DNA of 64,000 nt from Aeoliella straminimaris. GTDB taxonomy: Bacteria; Planctomycetota; Planctomycetia; Pirellulales; Lacipirellulaceae. The stretch spans positions 28,501-92,500 of the forward strand of contig NZ_JAMXLR010000043.1 in assembly GCF_024054565.1 (NCBI RefSeq). Direction: 5' to 3'. Each line of letters starts with the position of its first letter. The stretch's first letter is position 1. Under the pieces are notes generated by a model. That model was not told the origin of the DNA, searched no databases, and worked only from the letters and a program-made list of their open reading frames with translations. Of this stretch, positions 38,639 to 47,270 are shown in pieces. Both the position numbers and the translations under genes were made by a program.

Positions 38639-39529
38639 CTACAGAGCTCCCACGGCTGCCATGAACGGCAGCACGATATTACGAACAAAAGGCGCTGGGA
38701 ACAACAAGCCCGCTGGCGCTACCAGTACCACCACGGTGCCTAGCCAACCGATCACGCCGCGGTCGAGCCCCCTGGTTCGGCCCAGGCGAGAGCGTTGCAG
38801 CAGCATGCCCAGCGGCTGGATAAAAAAGTACAACGTGGGGCCACCGTAGCCACCGGCAGCGGGGAGCGTAATCACAGCATCGTGCACCAGTCCACTAAAC
38901 AGAAAGCCGGCAAACAATCCGCGGCGGGGCCCCACGACCCGGGTTAGCGGGCGGAATAAGAATCGGTAGGCCAGGTCGCGAAAAGCAGTGTTCCAGCGTC
39001 GGCCCCAGAACTCGCTGAGCGACGTGCTGGCAATGGGCCAAACCATCAGTGGTGCTGCCGCGACGCCTTGGGTGCGCCACCAGCAGGAAAGCAGATGGAA
39101 CAAGCCAAAGTGCAGGGTGAACACAATGCCGATCATGCCGACCCAGCCCAGCAGCAGATCGCGATCACTGGGCACCACATGGGGGGATAAGAAGAAACAT
39201 GCCAGGCCGGCGAGCATTTTGCTGCCGGCAAATAGCCACTCACCGGCAGTGGGACGATCCGCAGCATCGGCCGCACCGTAAAGAAACGCCGGCGTATCGA
39301 GGCCTGGCCAAGCGAGCAGGTACGCCAAGTGCCGCCAAGCTGGCACGCCAACAGCGGGGGTTCGCCGCCAGGTAAGCCACTTGAATCCGGCGTACAGCAA
39401 CAAGGCCAGCAGCCACATCACCGCCCAGCGCGGCAACGTGTCGGGCACGATGAACCAGGCGAGCGGCGGTAACACCACCACCGGCAGCCAACCTCGCCAG
39501 ACGGGAAGTGGTGTCGCTGCGAGGTGCAC
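38639..39529 (-). CDS. Wax-synthase-like membrane-bound O-acyltransferase (MBOAT)
   Basis: 296 residues with about seven or eight membrane segments. The MBOAT/wax synthase signatures are EFWGRRWNTAFRD (about 173-185) and SGLVHD with the expected catalytic His216. This fold transfers acyl groups to alcohols in the membrane; plant jojoba-type wax synthases and bacterial relatives share these motifs. Substrate cannot be inferred; sterol or fatty alcohol esters are possible. It forms a two-gene unit with the small membrane protein downstream. Confidence 0.82.
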   Translation of the reverse strand: MHLAATPLPVWRGWLPVVVLPPLAWFIVPDTLPRWAVMWLLALLLYAGFKWLTWRRTPAVGVPAWRHLAYLLAWPGLDTPAFLYGAADAADRPTAGEWLFAGSKMLAGLACFFLSPHVVPSDRDLLLGWVGMIGIVFTLHFGLFHLLSCWWRTQGVAAAPLMVWPIASTSLSEFWGRRWNTAFRDLAYRFLFRPLTRVVGPRRGLFAGFLFSGLVHDAVITLPAAGGYGGPTLYFFIQPLGMLLQRSRLGRTRGLDRGVIGWLGTVVVLVAPAGLLFPAPFVRNIVLPFMAAVGAL

Positions 39530-39579
39530 AGTGAGTTAGCGAGTGGAAGTCCAAAGCCTGAACGCGAACAGTATTGCCG

Positions 39580-42159
39580 TTAGTCCTTCTTTTTGCCGCC
39601 GGACTCTTTCTTCTCTTCGGCTTTTGCTTCTTCTTCGTCCTCTGCTGCTTCCTCCTCGGTCTCCTCCGCGTCCGAACGCTTCCACTTCAAATCGAGGTTG
39701 TCGAGCACCGCGTTAATAGCCTCTTGCCGGCTCTGCTGGGCATTTCCACTCAGGAAGTACCGGCGTCCGGGCCAGAAGTTGGCATCCGCCAGGAAGTTAG
39801 TTCGCAGTTGGTCCTCCGATTCGACCTGATCGGCAAGACGCACCACATAGATGATCGACTTGTCGAAATTCGGCTGAGCCGCCACTTCGCCTTCTTTGAG
39901 TTTGAAGACGTCGTCGAGGAATGTTGGCCCCACATCCTCGAGCCCCTCGGGCTGCGAAAGCCGGTAGGTGGGCATCATGGTGGTTGGCGCGATATCGCCC
40001 AAGGTAAGTTGAGTGAAGGTGGGCGTTGTGGTGACTTTCACGTCGGGCTGATCGACAAAGAACTCTGCGAGGGTCAAACCAGATTCCTGGGCTTCCTTCG
40101 CCGTTTCCTTGGCTCGCTCCAGGGCAATTTCGGCAGCCTTCTCACGTTTCCAGGCGGCGGCCACCTCGTCCTTGATCTCTTCGAACTTGGGCTGGCGCGA
40201 CTCTTCCTCGCCGGTCTTCATGACCAGGTAGCGGTCGCCAAAGCGGCCAACCACCGAGGTGAGAATCGGCTCGTACAGGTCCGCATCCTCTCGGAACATC
40301 AGGTTCGCCACGGGCTGTTCCTGCTGGTTCACCGTCTTGCCAACTTCGGTGTCGTACAATTGGTAGATGTCCAGATAACCCGTCTTCTCGAACTCGAGAT
40401 TCAGTTCCTCGGCGATGGGGGCCAAGTTGCGAAGTTCGGCCGGCGGCTCCGGAGCTTCTTTGCCCGCGGCTTCTGCATCGAGCTTGGCGCTCAGGTACTT
40501 GCTATAAGCGGGAATCAGACGGGTCACCACCTGCTGCATGGTGGCGTCGATCTCTTCGAAGAATTTCTGCTCGGCCAGCGTCTGACGAATTTTGTCGGCC
40601 ACTTCTTCCAATGGCTGGTAGGTGACTTCTTCGGTCTCCTCTACCTCATCGGTCATCTCTTCCGCGGGTTCGGAAGCAGCCGTTTCATCGCTGTCCTCCT
40701 CCGAGTCGCTCGCAGCAGGCTCTGAATCGGCTGCGGGAGCATCTTCGCCGGCGGGCTCCGAAGTATCGGACTCACTTGCCTCTGGCTGGTACGAAGCCAA
40801 GCGGAAAGGACTCGCGGGGCGGGTGGCCGATTGCTCATCGGCCGGTGCGTCGCCCTCAGCGGGAGTTTCTTCTGCCGGCTGGTCCGCAGCAGGTTCTTCA
40901 GTGGCGGGCGTTTCGGCAGCAGGCTCTTCCGCCGGCTCGGTATTCTCGGCGGTCGCTGGTTCCTCGGTGGAGGGCTCCTCGGTTGGAGTCTCCTCAGATG
41001 GGGTCTCTTCGGTAGAGGGCTCTTCAGCCGGCGTCTCTTCGGTCGCCGGTTGCTCGGCGGCCGGCTCCTCGCTCATTTCTTCCGTAGTCGCTTCTTCCGT
41101 CTCGGCTGCCGGCTCCTCGGAAGCTTCTGCCGACTCGTCGCCTGGCTGATCGTCGGGCGTCGTCTGTTCGTCCATCACGTCTTCGAAGCTCGCCTCGACG
41201 AACAGCAGGTCCTTGTTCGCTTCGTAGTACTCGGCGACTTCTTCGTCCGTGACTTGCTGCTCATACTTCTCGATGAACTCGTCGTAGTTGGCCCGCAGGT
41301 ACTGCAGCGACACCTTTGGCGGAATCATGAAACCCGGTGTCGGGCTGGGCAGTTCGACGTTCATCACGCGGCGTGGCAACGAATAGTATTCTTTGTACTC
41401 GTTGTAATAGTCGCGAAGTTCTTTGTCTGTGGGCTGGGGCACGTCCAGCATCACCGATTCGGGATCGATGGCGGCGGCTTCCACCTTCGCCCGGTCGTTG
41501 GTCTGCTTCCATTCTTCCCAGCGGTTCACGGGCATTTCCGCGGCAAACATGCTGTGGCCGGTATGCCCGGCTCCGTAGGATCGCAAGGCCGCCTCGGCCA
41601 GCAATTCCTCCCGCAGGGACGAGTAGATCAATTCTTCGGGAATGGGGGGGCCGGCCTGATTCATCATGGCCAGCACCTCGTACATCTCGTTGCTGCCCAA
41701 CTGTCCCATGCCCAGTTCGTTGATATAGTCGAGAACGGCATTATCGGAGATAACGATGCCCATATCGCGGGCACGATCGGCCAGGATATGGGTGCGGACA
41801 ACGACTTCCTCGAGTGTCTCGGTGTCCCAGTTCTCGCCGATCAGCCCGATGGGCGTAACGCGGGCCTGGCGGTAGGGCATGTCCGATGTTTGGGCCATCA
41901 TCTGCCCATATTGGGCGACCCGGCGGACGAAAGAATTTACCAACTGGCGATGGTAAATCAGTCGATCGAGCTCGCCCTCGGTCAGTTTTCCGCCATCCCA
42001 GGTGACGGCCGTCGCCTTGGGGCTGCGCCCTGTGGCGGCATTTTCTTCGCGACTGCGCATCCACTGTGTCAGTGGATCTGCGACGGTGAAGGCCAACATC
42101 AAGATAACGCCGCCCACCACGATGAAGGTCTTCTGGTAGCGACGGAAGAACCGAAACAT
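39580..42159 (-). CDS. PpiD/SurA-like membrane-anchored periplasmic chaperone with acidic Pro/Thr/Glu-rich insert
   Basis: 859 residues. N-terminal membrane anchor (TFIVVGGVILMLAFTVADPL, about 10-30) and a SurA/PpiD-like N-domain (about 50-310, with VTWDGGKLTEGELDRLIYHR and LADRARDMGIVISDNAVLDYI). Residues about 333-505 form a low-complexity insert rich in Glu, Pro, Ala and Thr. The C-terminal part (about 505-835) is helical with LKEGEVAAQPNFDKSIIYVV, the kind of block that surrounds a parvulin domain, but I see no complete rotamase core. The last 30 residues are Glu/Lys-rich. Probably a folding factor for exported proteins; catalytic PPIase activity is doubtful. Confidence 0.75.
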   Translation of the reverse strand: MFRFFRRYQKTFIVVGGVILMLAFTVADPLTQWMRSREENAATGRSPKATAVTWDGGKLTEGELDRLIYHRQLVNSFVRRVAQYGQMMAQTSDMPYRQARVTPIGLIGENWDTETLEEVVVRTHILADRARDMGIVISDNAVLDYINELGMGQLGSNEMYEVLAMMNQAGPPIPEELIYSSLREELLAEAALRSYGAGHTGHSMFAAEMPVNRWEEWKQTNDRAKVEAAAIDPESVMLDVPQPTDKELRDYYNEYKEYYSLPRRVMNVELPSPTPGFMIPPKVSLQYLRANYDEFIEKYEQQVTDEEVAEYYEANKDLLFVEASFEDVMDEQTTPDDQPGDESAEASEEPAAETEEATTEEMSEEPAAEQPATEETPAEEPSTEETPSEETPTEEPSTEEPATAENTEPAEEPAAETPATEEPAADQPAEETPAEGDAPADEQSATRPASPFRLASYQPEASESDTSEPAGEDAPAADSEPAASDSEEDSDETAASEPAEEMTDEVEETEEVTYQPLEEVADKIRQTLAEQKFFEEIDATMQQVVTRLIPAYSKYLSAKLDAEAAGKEAPEPPAELRNLAPIAEELNLEFEKTGYLDIYQLYDTEVGKTVNQQEQPVANLMFREDADLYEPILTSVVGRFGDRYLVMKTGEEESRQPKFEEIKDEVAAAWKREKAAEIALERAKETAKEAQESGLTLAEFFVDQPDVKVTTTPTFTQLTLGDIAPTTMMPTYRLSQPEGLEDVGPTFLDDVFKLKEGEVAAQPNFDKSIIYVVRLADQVESEDQLRTNFLADANFWPGRRYFLSGNAQQSRQEAINAVLDNLDLKWKRSDAEETEEEAAEDEEEAKAEEKKESGGKKKD

Positions 42160-42677
42160 TGCGAATATCCTGTAAACTTAAGCTGGCCCCCTCGGCAGCG
42201 AGGGGCGAGAACCCTTGACAGTTTGGCCGGCCAGTCCTAATGGTTGGACAAGGCCGAACCGCAAAAAGCAAGCTATCGATTCTATGGCAGATCGACGTAA
42301 ATGCAATCCCAGTCAGCAGTAGGGAAGACGAGGTAACCCGCTGCCAACAGTGCCAAGGGGTTTGCTGGCCACCAACTGGCAAACTTGCCCCAGGGGCCGG
42401 AAATTGGCCATTGTTGGCTCGACCCCCACTCGCCGTACGACCCCTATTCGCCGCAAACTACACGCCCCACGACTCCTTCATACAGTTGCAATGGACTGAA
42501 TGACGAACAAGCGAGATACCGGAGTCGGGGCAGGCCGAGCGAAATAGAGTAGTGCTTTGTTGGGTTTTGCATTAGCTTTGGCTTGCCAGCTTCGCGCCGA
42601 CAGGCACACCCCTCCCCGTGGGAGGGGGGAAACAACAGACGGACCAGAGACGATATTCATAGGCATCGAGCATCTTT
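42160..42677. other. Intergenic region between ppiD-like gene and topA
   Basis: 518 bp between divergent genes with no credible reading frame. It must hold both promoters, which I could not place with confidence. The one clear structure is a hairpin at 42609-42627 (arms CCCCTCCC and GGGAGGGG, loop CGT), about 50 bp before the topA start. Confidence 0.6.
42609..42627. repeat. GC-rich 8-bp stem-loop before topA
   Basis: CCCCTCCC and GGGAGGGG arms around a 3-nt loop. Could be a repeat fragment or an mRNA leader structure of topA; no T-tract follows. Confidence 0.55.
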
Positions 42678-45443
42678 ATGGGCAAAAAAAAGGCAGCCGG
42701 CGGACAACACGCACTGGTGATCGTCGAATCCCCAGCCAAGGCGAAGACCATCGGAAAATACCTGGGGCCTGGGTTCACGGTCGAAGCCAGCATTGGCCAC
42801 GTCCGCGATCTGCCGCAGGGTGCCAAGCAAATTCCCGCCAAGTACAAGGGCGAGCCCTGGGCTAACCTCGGCGTGAACGTCGAAAAGGACTTCGAGCCCA
42901 TCTACGTGGTGCCGCCGGGCAAGAGTAAGCACATCAAGATGCTGAAGGACAAGCTCAAGGACTCCACCGAGCTGTACCTGGCGACAGACGAAGACCGCGA
43001 AGGAGAGGCCATCAGTTGGCACCTGCTGGAGTTGCTGAAGCCGAAGGTACCGGTCCGCCGCCTGGTATTCCACGAAATCACCAAGGACGCCATCCAAGCC
43101 GCCCTGGCTTCGCCCCGCGAAGTGGACGATGGCCTCGTTCGGGCACAGGAAACGCGGCGAATCCTCGACCGCCTGTACGGCTACGAAGTGTCACCGCTGT
43201 TGTGGAGAAAAGTACGCCCCAAATTGTCCGCTGGCCGGGTGCAAAGTGTCGCCGTGCGTCTGATCGTCGAGCGTGAACGCGATCGCATGGCGTTCGTCTC
43301 CAGCAACTGGTGGGACCTCTTGGGGCTTTTTGCCAACGCCAAGAAGGAAACGCTGGAAGCGACTCTGGTATCGGTTGAAGGAAAGAAAATTCCGGCCGGT
43401 AAGGATTTCGATCCAGCCACTGGCAAGCTCAAGAATCCCGACCTTCGGCTGCTGAGCGACAAGGAGGCCCAGGAGTTGGCCGACCGCATTCGCAGCGGCG
43501 AGTTCACCGTAACCAAGGTTGAAGACAAGCCTTACACCACCAAGCCCTACGCGCCGTTTACCACCAGTACGCTGCAACAGGAAGCCAACCGCAAAATGGG
43601 CTTCACTGCTCGCCGCACGATGGGGGCTGCACAGAGCCTGTACGAAAATGGTCACATCACTTACATGCGTACCGACAGCACCAACCTGGCGTCGGTGGCC
43701 GTGGAGGACGCACGGAAGCTGATTGTCGATGAGTACGGTAAGGATTACCTGCCCGACAGTCCGCGAACTTACGCTGGCAAGGTAAAGAATGCCCAGGAGG
43801 CGCACGAAGCAATCCGGCCGGCCGGTCATCCCTTCCAACTGCCGGGCAACATCAAGAGTCAACTGAATGCCGACGAGGCGAAGATTTTCGACCTTATCTG
43901 GAAGCGAACCATCGCCAGCCAGATGCAGGACGCCCGCGGCCGGCGCATCGCTATCACCATCGAAGGTGGCGGCTGCACCTTCCAGGTAAGCGGAAAAACC
44001 ATCGATTTCCCCGGCTACTTGCGGGCCTACGTAGAAGGCTCGGACGACCCCAGTGCTGAACTGGCCGACCAGGAAAAGGTCCTGCCATCGGTAGAGGTTG
44101 GCGAGAAATTGCAGTGCCAGGAACTGTCGGCCAAGGAGCACAACACGCTGCCGCCCAGTCGGTTCAGCGAAGCGGCCCTGACCAAGGCGCTCGAAGAACG
44201 CGGCATCGGCCGCCCGAGCACCTATGCCTCGATTATCGATACGATCCAGGCCCGCAACTATGTGTTCAAAAAGGGCAACGCCCTGGTTCCCACGTGGATT
44301 GCGTTCTCCGTGACCAAGCTGCTGGAAGACCATCTATCGCGACTGGTGGATTACCAATTTACCGCTCAGATGGAAGACGACCTGGATGCCATCAGCCGTG
44401 GTGAGCGGAAGTACATCGAGTACTTGGAATCGTTCTACTTTGGCAATGGCTCCCCCGGCCTCAAAAAACAGCTGGAACACAAGGTCGACGAAATCGACGC
44501 CCGCGGCATCAGCCGCATCCTGATTGGCAAGGCCGACGATGGCGAGGAGGTGTACGTCCGCGTCGGTCGCTACTCACCGTTTGTGGAGAAGGGCGAAACC
44601 ACTGCATCGCTTCCAGAGGACCTGCCTCCTGATGAAGTGACGATGGAGAAGTCGCTGGAGTTGCTCGCACAAGCCGAGAAGGCGGACGAGCCGCTTGGCA
44701 CGTGCCCCGAAACGGGCAAGCCGGTTTACATGAAAATCGGCCGCTTCGGTCCGTACATCATGCGTGGCCACCCCGACGACGAAGAGAAGCCAAAGAACGC
44801 CGGTCTTTTGAAAGGCATGACCCCCGATGACGTGGATTTCGAAACGGCGCTCAAGCTGCTTTCCTTGCCGCGAGAACTAGGCGAGTACCATCCGCCTGCT
44901 CCTGCAGAGTCCGAAAAGAAGGAAGACGGCGAAAAAGACGAAAAAGACAAGAAGGACGATAAAAAAGAAGCCAAAGGTGGCAAGGTCATGGCCTACAACG
45001 GCCGCTACGGACCTTACGTGAAGTGCGGCAGCGAAACCCGCTCGCTGCCGGCCGACATCTCGCCGCTGGACGTGACGCTCGAGCAAGCCATTGAGCTACT
45101 GAAAACGCCGAAGACTCGCGGCCGTGGCGCAGCGAAGAAAGAGCCGATCAAAATATTCGACGGTGAATCGCCCGTCACCGGGATGAAGGTGCAGTTACTG
45201 GACGGCCGCTACGGTCCCTACGTAACCGACGGCGAAACAAACGCCTCGCTGCCGAAGGGTACCAGCCCGGAAGAACTCGACTTCAACGAGGCATTGAACC
45301 TGCTCGCCGCTCGTGCCGCTGCTGGTGGATCGAAGAAAAAGAAGACCACCAAGAAGAAAGCGGCCAAAAAGAAAACAACCAAGAAGAAAACTTCTAAGGC
45401 CGCGAAAAAGGGAACGACCAAGCGGACAACGAAGAAATCGTAG
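42678..45443 (+). CDS. topA: DNA topoisomerase I (type IA) with lysine-rich tail
   Basis: 921 residues; relaxes negative supercoils. The Toprim domain opens with ALVIVESPAKAKTIGKYL (12-29) and contains ATDEDREGEAISWHL with the acidic metal triad. The catalytic tyrosine is Tyr329 in GHITYMRTDSTNL. Further conserved blocks are QEAHEAIRPAGHP and RGIGRPSTYASII. After the core there are four copies of the C-terminal repeat (GRYSPFVEKGE, GRFGPYIMRG, GRYGPYVKCG, GRYGPYVTDGE) and no zinc-finger cysteines. The last about 38 residues are Lys/Thr/Ala-rich and histone H1-like, as in several GC-rich bacteria. A Glu/Lys-rich linker lies near 740-770. Confidence 0.97.
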   Translation: MGKKKAAGGQHALVIVESPAKAKTIGKYLGPGFTVEASIGHVRDLPQGAKQIPAKYKGEPWANLGVNVEKDFEPIYVVPPGKSKHIKMLKDKLKDSTELYLATDEDREGEAISWHLLELLKPKVPVRRLVFHEITKDAIQAALASPREVDDGLVRAQETRRILDRLYGYEVSPLLWRKVRPKLSAGRVQSVAVRLIVERERDRMAFVSSNWWDLLGLFANAKKETLEATLVSVEGKKIPAGKDFDPATGKLKNPDLRLLSDKEAQELADRIRSGEFTVTKVEDKPYTTKPYAPFTTSTLQQEANRKMGFTARRTMGAAQSLYENGHITYMRTDSTNLASVAVEDARKLIVDEYGKDYLPDSPRTYAGKVKNAQEAHEAIRPAGHPFQLPGNIKSQLNADEAKIFDLIWKRTIASQMQDARGRRIAITIEGGGCTFQVSGKTIDFPGYLRAYVEGSDDPSAELADQEKVLPSVEVGEKLQCQELSAKEHNTLPPSRFSEAALTKALEERGIGRPSTYASIIDTIQARNYVFKKGNALVPTWIAFSVTKLLEDHLSRLVDYQFTAQMEDDLDAISRGERKYIEYLESFYFGNGSPGLKKQLEHKVDEIDARGISRILIGKADDGEEVYVRVGRYSPFVEKGETTASLPEDLPPDEVTMEKSLELLAQAEKADEPLGTCPETGKPVYMKIGRFGPYIMRGHPDDEEKPKNAGLLKGMTPDDVDFETALKLLSLPRELGEYHPPAPAESEKKEDGEKDEKDKKDDKKEAKGGKVMAYNGRYGPYVKCGSETRSLPADISPLDVTLEQAIELLKTPKTRGRGAAKKEPIKIFDGESPVTGMKVQLLDGRYGPYVTDGETNASLPKGTSPEELDFNEALNLLAARAAAGGSKKKKTTKKKAAKKKTTKKKTSKAAKKGTTKRTTKKS

Positions 45444-45454
45444 TTCTCAAAAGC

Positions 45455-45600
45455 GAGCGGGGCCCGTCAGGGCCCTGGTAGTGTGAGGATCCAAGAACTG
45501 GATTCATCAAGCGGCTGACCTTAGTTCGCACCACTAGCTTCCTTCTGTTTGGATAACGATTCAGCAGAGATAACGACCAGGGCCCTTACGGGCCCCGCTC
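45455..45600. repeat. RAYT 2-associated repeat unit, upstream copy with 25-bp inverted ends
   Basis: 146 bp bounded by arms starting GAGCGGGGCCCGT (45455-45479) and ending GGGCCCCGCTC (45576-45600), which are inverted repeats with 24 of 25 matches. The middle contains CATCAAGCGGCTGACCTT, shared with the copy at 46222-46356. It lies 12 bp after the topA stop and could also end topA transcripts. Confidence 0.9.
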
Positions 45601-45610
45601 ACTCGCGTGG

Positions 45611-45638
45611 TTGACATGCGTTCACTGTTCGTTATACT
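45611..45638 (+). promoter_or_regulatory. Consensus-like sigma70 promoter for RAYT 2
   Basis: TTGACA (45611-45616), 16-bp spacer, TATACT (45633-45638). The expected transcription start falls at or next to the ATG at 45646, suggesting a leaderless mRNA. It begins 10 bp after the upstream repeat unit. Confidence 0.7.
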
Positions 45639-45645
45639 GCGTAGC

Positions 45646-46236
45646 ATGGGTCTTCTACTCAATCGCACCTGGTTGGTCTCTTCAACAACTTACGGGACGT
45701 GGCTACCGGGGGATCGACGCTCTTTCGTTGGTCCAGTCGACGGTGACCTTGGCTACGAAATCCACAACATTCCAGGTACGCCCTGCGACGGCCCAAACGA
45801 GCGATTGGCAAAGTGGTCTTATAGCCAACTCAAGGGAGCACCGATCTATCTTGATGGGGCCCAGGCGGAAGCAATCCTTGGCCAGTTCCGTGAGACTTGC
45901 TGCTATCGGCAGTGGAGGTTGCTGTGTGCTTCGGTAATGGCAAATCACTTCCATGCTGTTCTGACTGTGCCTGGTGATCCACCTGCGGAAAAGCTGCTCG
46001 GCGATCTAAAGGGCTACGGAAGTCGAGCACTGAACAGAATTTGGGGGAAACCCGAAAGCGGAACTTGGTGGACCGAGTCTGGTTCGCGGCGGAGGAAGCA
46101 AACCGAGCGGCAAATTCTCAGTGCCGTGCGGTATGTCTGGAACCAGAAAAGCTGGTTGTCGCGGTACGTCGATCCAGATGTCCCCATCGATTGGCTTCAA
46201 ACGACGACTAGGCCAAGTGGCGAGCGGGGCCCGTAA
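45646..46236 (+). CDS. RAYT-like Y1 transposase (second, distinct copy)
   Basis: 196 residues from the ATG at 45646; a GTG at 45607 is in frame but precedes the promoter. N-terminus TWLVSSTTYGTWLPGD is typical of this transposase subgroup. The HUH motif is NHFHAVL (His101, His103) and the catalytic tyrosine is probably Tyr124 in LKGYGSR. The C-terminal block is VRYVWNQKSWLSRYV. It shares no more than the fold with RAYT 1 at 2499-3032. The final residues (SGERGP) and the stop codon are encoded by the left arm of the downstream repeat unit. Likely acts on the flanking units. Confidence 0.9.
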   Translation: MGLLLNRTWLVSSTTYGTWLPGDRRSFVGPVDGDLGYEIHNIPGTPCDGPNERLAKWSYSQLKGAPIYLDGAQAEAILGQFRETCCYRQWRLLCASVMANHFHAVLTVPGDPPAEKLLGDLKGYGSRALNRIWGKPESGTWWTESGSRRRKQTERQILSAVRYVWNQKSWLSRYVDPDVPIDWLQTTTRPSGERGP

Positions 46237-46356
46237 AGGCCCTGGTAGTGTAAAAAATCCAACACTACATCCATCAAGCGGCTGACCTTGGTTCGCACCA
46301 GTCGATACCTTCCGCTTGGAAACCGATTTGGCAGAGATATCGACCAGGGCCCTTAC
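46222..46356. repeat. RAYT 2-associated repeat unit, downstream copy with truncated right arm
   Basis: 135 bp. Left arm GAGCGGGGCCCGTAAAGG (46222 onward) encodes the RAYT 2 stop codon. The middle CATCAAGCGGCTGACCTT matches the upstream unit. The right arm keeps only ACCAGGGCCCTTAC (46343-46356) of 25 bp, and its TTA is the acpS stop codon on the minus strand. Confidence 0.9.
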
Positions 46357-46736
46357 TCTCCCTCGGCAATCGCGTAGGCAATCGCGTGCGACCTGGCGTG
46401 CGAGATGCTGATGTGCACTCGGCGGATGCCTTGGGCTTCGGCAACCTCGCGTGCGCCGGCGTGCAGTTCGATGGTTGGCGCGCCGCTGTTGAGGTTTACC
46501 ACTTCTACATCACGCCAGCCAATGCCGCGGCGCCAGCCCGTGCCGAGCGACTTCAGCACGGCTTCCTTGGCCGCCCAGCGACCTGCATAATGCTGTGTGG
46601 CCGCCTTGCGGGTGCTGCAGTAGTTGATCTCTTGCTCGGTATAGACCCGGCTGATGAACAACTCGCCGTGCCGCTCGATCATGTTGGCAATTCGCAAGCA
46701 CTCGGTGATGTCGGTTCCAATACCGATGATCTGCAT
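46353..46736 (-). CDS. acpS: Holo-[acyl-carrier-protein] synthase
   Basis: 127 residues from the ATG at 46736 (a GTG at 46745 would add three). Transfers 4'-phosphopantetheine from CoA to ACP, activating fatty acid synthesis. Signature MQIIGIGTDITECLRI with Mg ligand Asp9 and WAAKEAVLKSLGTG with Glu58; C-terminal HISISHARSHAIAYAIAE. Full length for the family. Its stop codon lies in the RAYT 2 repeat unit, so the last residues may have been altered by that insertion. Follows the small membrane protein gene by 18 bp. Confidence 0.96.
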   Translation of the reverse strand: MQIIGIGTDITECLRIANMIERHGELFISRVYTEQEINYCSTRKAATQHYAGRWAAKEAVLKSLGTGWRRGIGWRDVEVVNLNSGAPTIELHAGAREVAEAQGIRRVHISISHARSHAIAYAIAEGE

Positions 46737-46754
46737 GGGAGGCACGAACTGGGG

Positions 46755-47252
46755 TTAGTTGGGCGTGGCATGGCCGGCGGGCGAGCGCCGCCGGCGACTA
46801 AGTTCGACGATAGCTACAGCCGCAACGGTCAACAAGCAGGCATCCAGTGTCCACAGCAGAATCGCATGGCTCGTGGCCTCCGATTGCATGTACTCGAGGA
46901 AACCTTGTTCGGTCCAACCGGGACGAAACATTTCGACCGCCGGTTGTCGGGCGGCCGCCGCTTTTCGGGCAGCCAAGGCCGAACGATAGAGCCACAGATG
47001 CTGAACCACCACGGCCACCACGGAGGCCAACAGGGCAGCAGGCCAGCGTGGGCGGTGGCTGCCGAGCATCGCCGTGGTGCCCACCAACAGCACGCTGAGC
47101 AATGCGCCGGCGGCCAGTGACTGCAGGCCAACCAGGAATACGCCAGCCGACTGCGGCATCGCAGCAATCACCCCCACGCACCCACCGGCCACGACGGCCG
47201 CGGCCACAAGCAATAGCTTACCTACGGGAGTGGAGGTTTGGGGCTGATCCAT
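46755..47252 (-). CDS. Small integral membrane protein, unknown function
   Basis: 165 residues. Four probable membrane segments (about 12-32, 36-60, 70-88, 130-150) and a basic C-terminus (ELSRRRRSPAGHA). A loop between segments 3 and 4 contains RPGWTEQGFLEYMQSEATSH. No family recognised. It lies 18 bp after the PLP-enzyme gene and 18 bp before acpS, so the three probably share a transcript. Confidence 0.75.
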   Translation of the reverse strand: MDQPQTSTPVGKLLLVAAAVVAGGCVGVIAAMPQSAGVFLVGLQSLAAGALLSVLLVGTTAMLGSHRPRWPAALLASVVAVVVQHLWLYRSALAARKAAAARQPAVEMFRPGWTEQGFLEYMQSEATSHAILLWTLDACLLTVAAVAIVELSRRRRSPAGHATPN

Positions 47253-47270
47253 CCCTCGATTGTGGGCCGA

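Noticed and set aside
45455..46356. Composite transposon or insertion sequence with terminal inverted repeats
   Set aside because: No DDE transposase; the inverted repeats are ends of each unit, not of the whole element, and the gene is a HUH-type RAYT.
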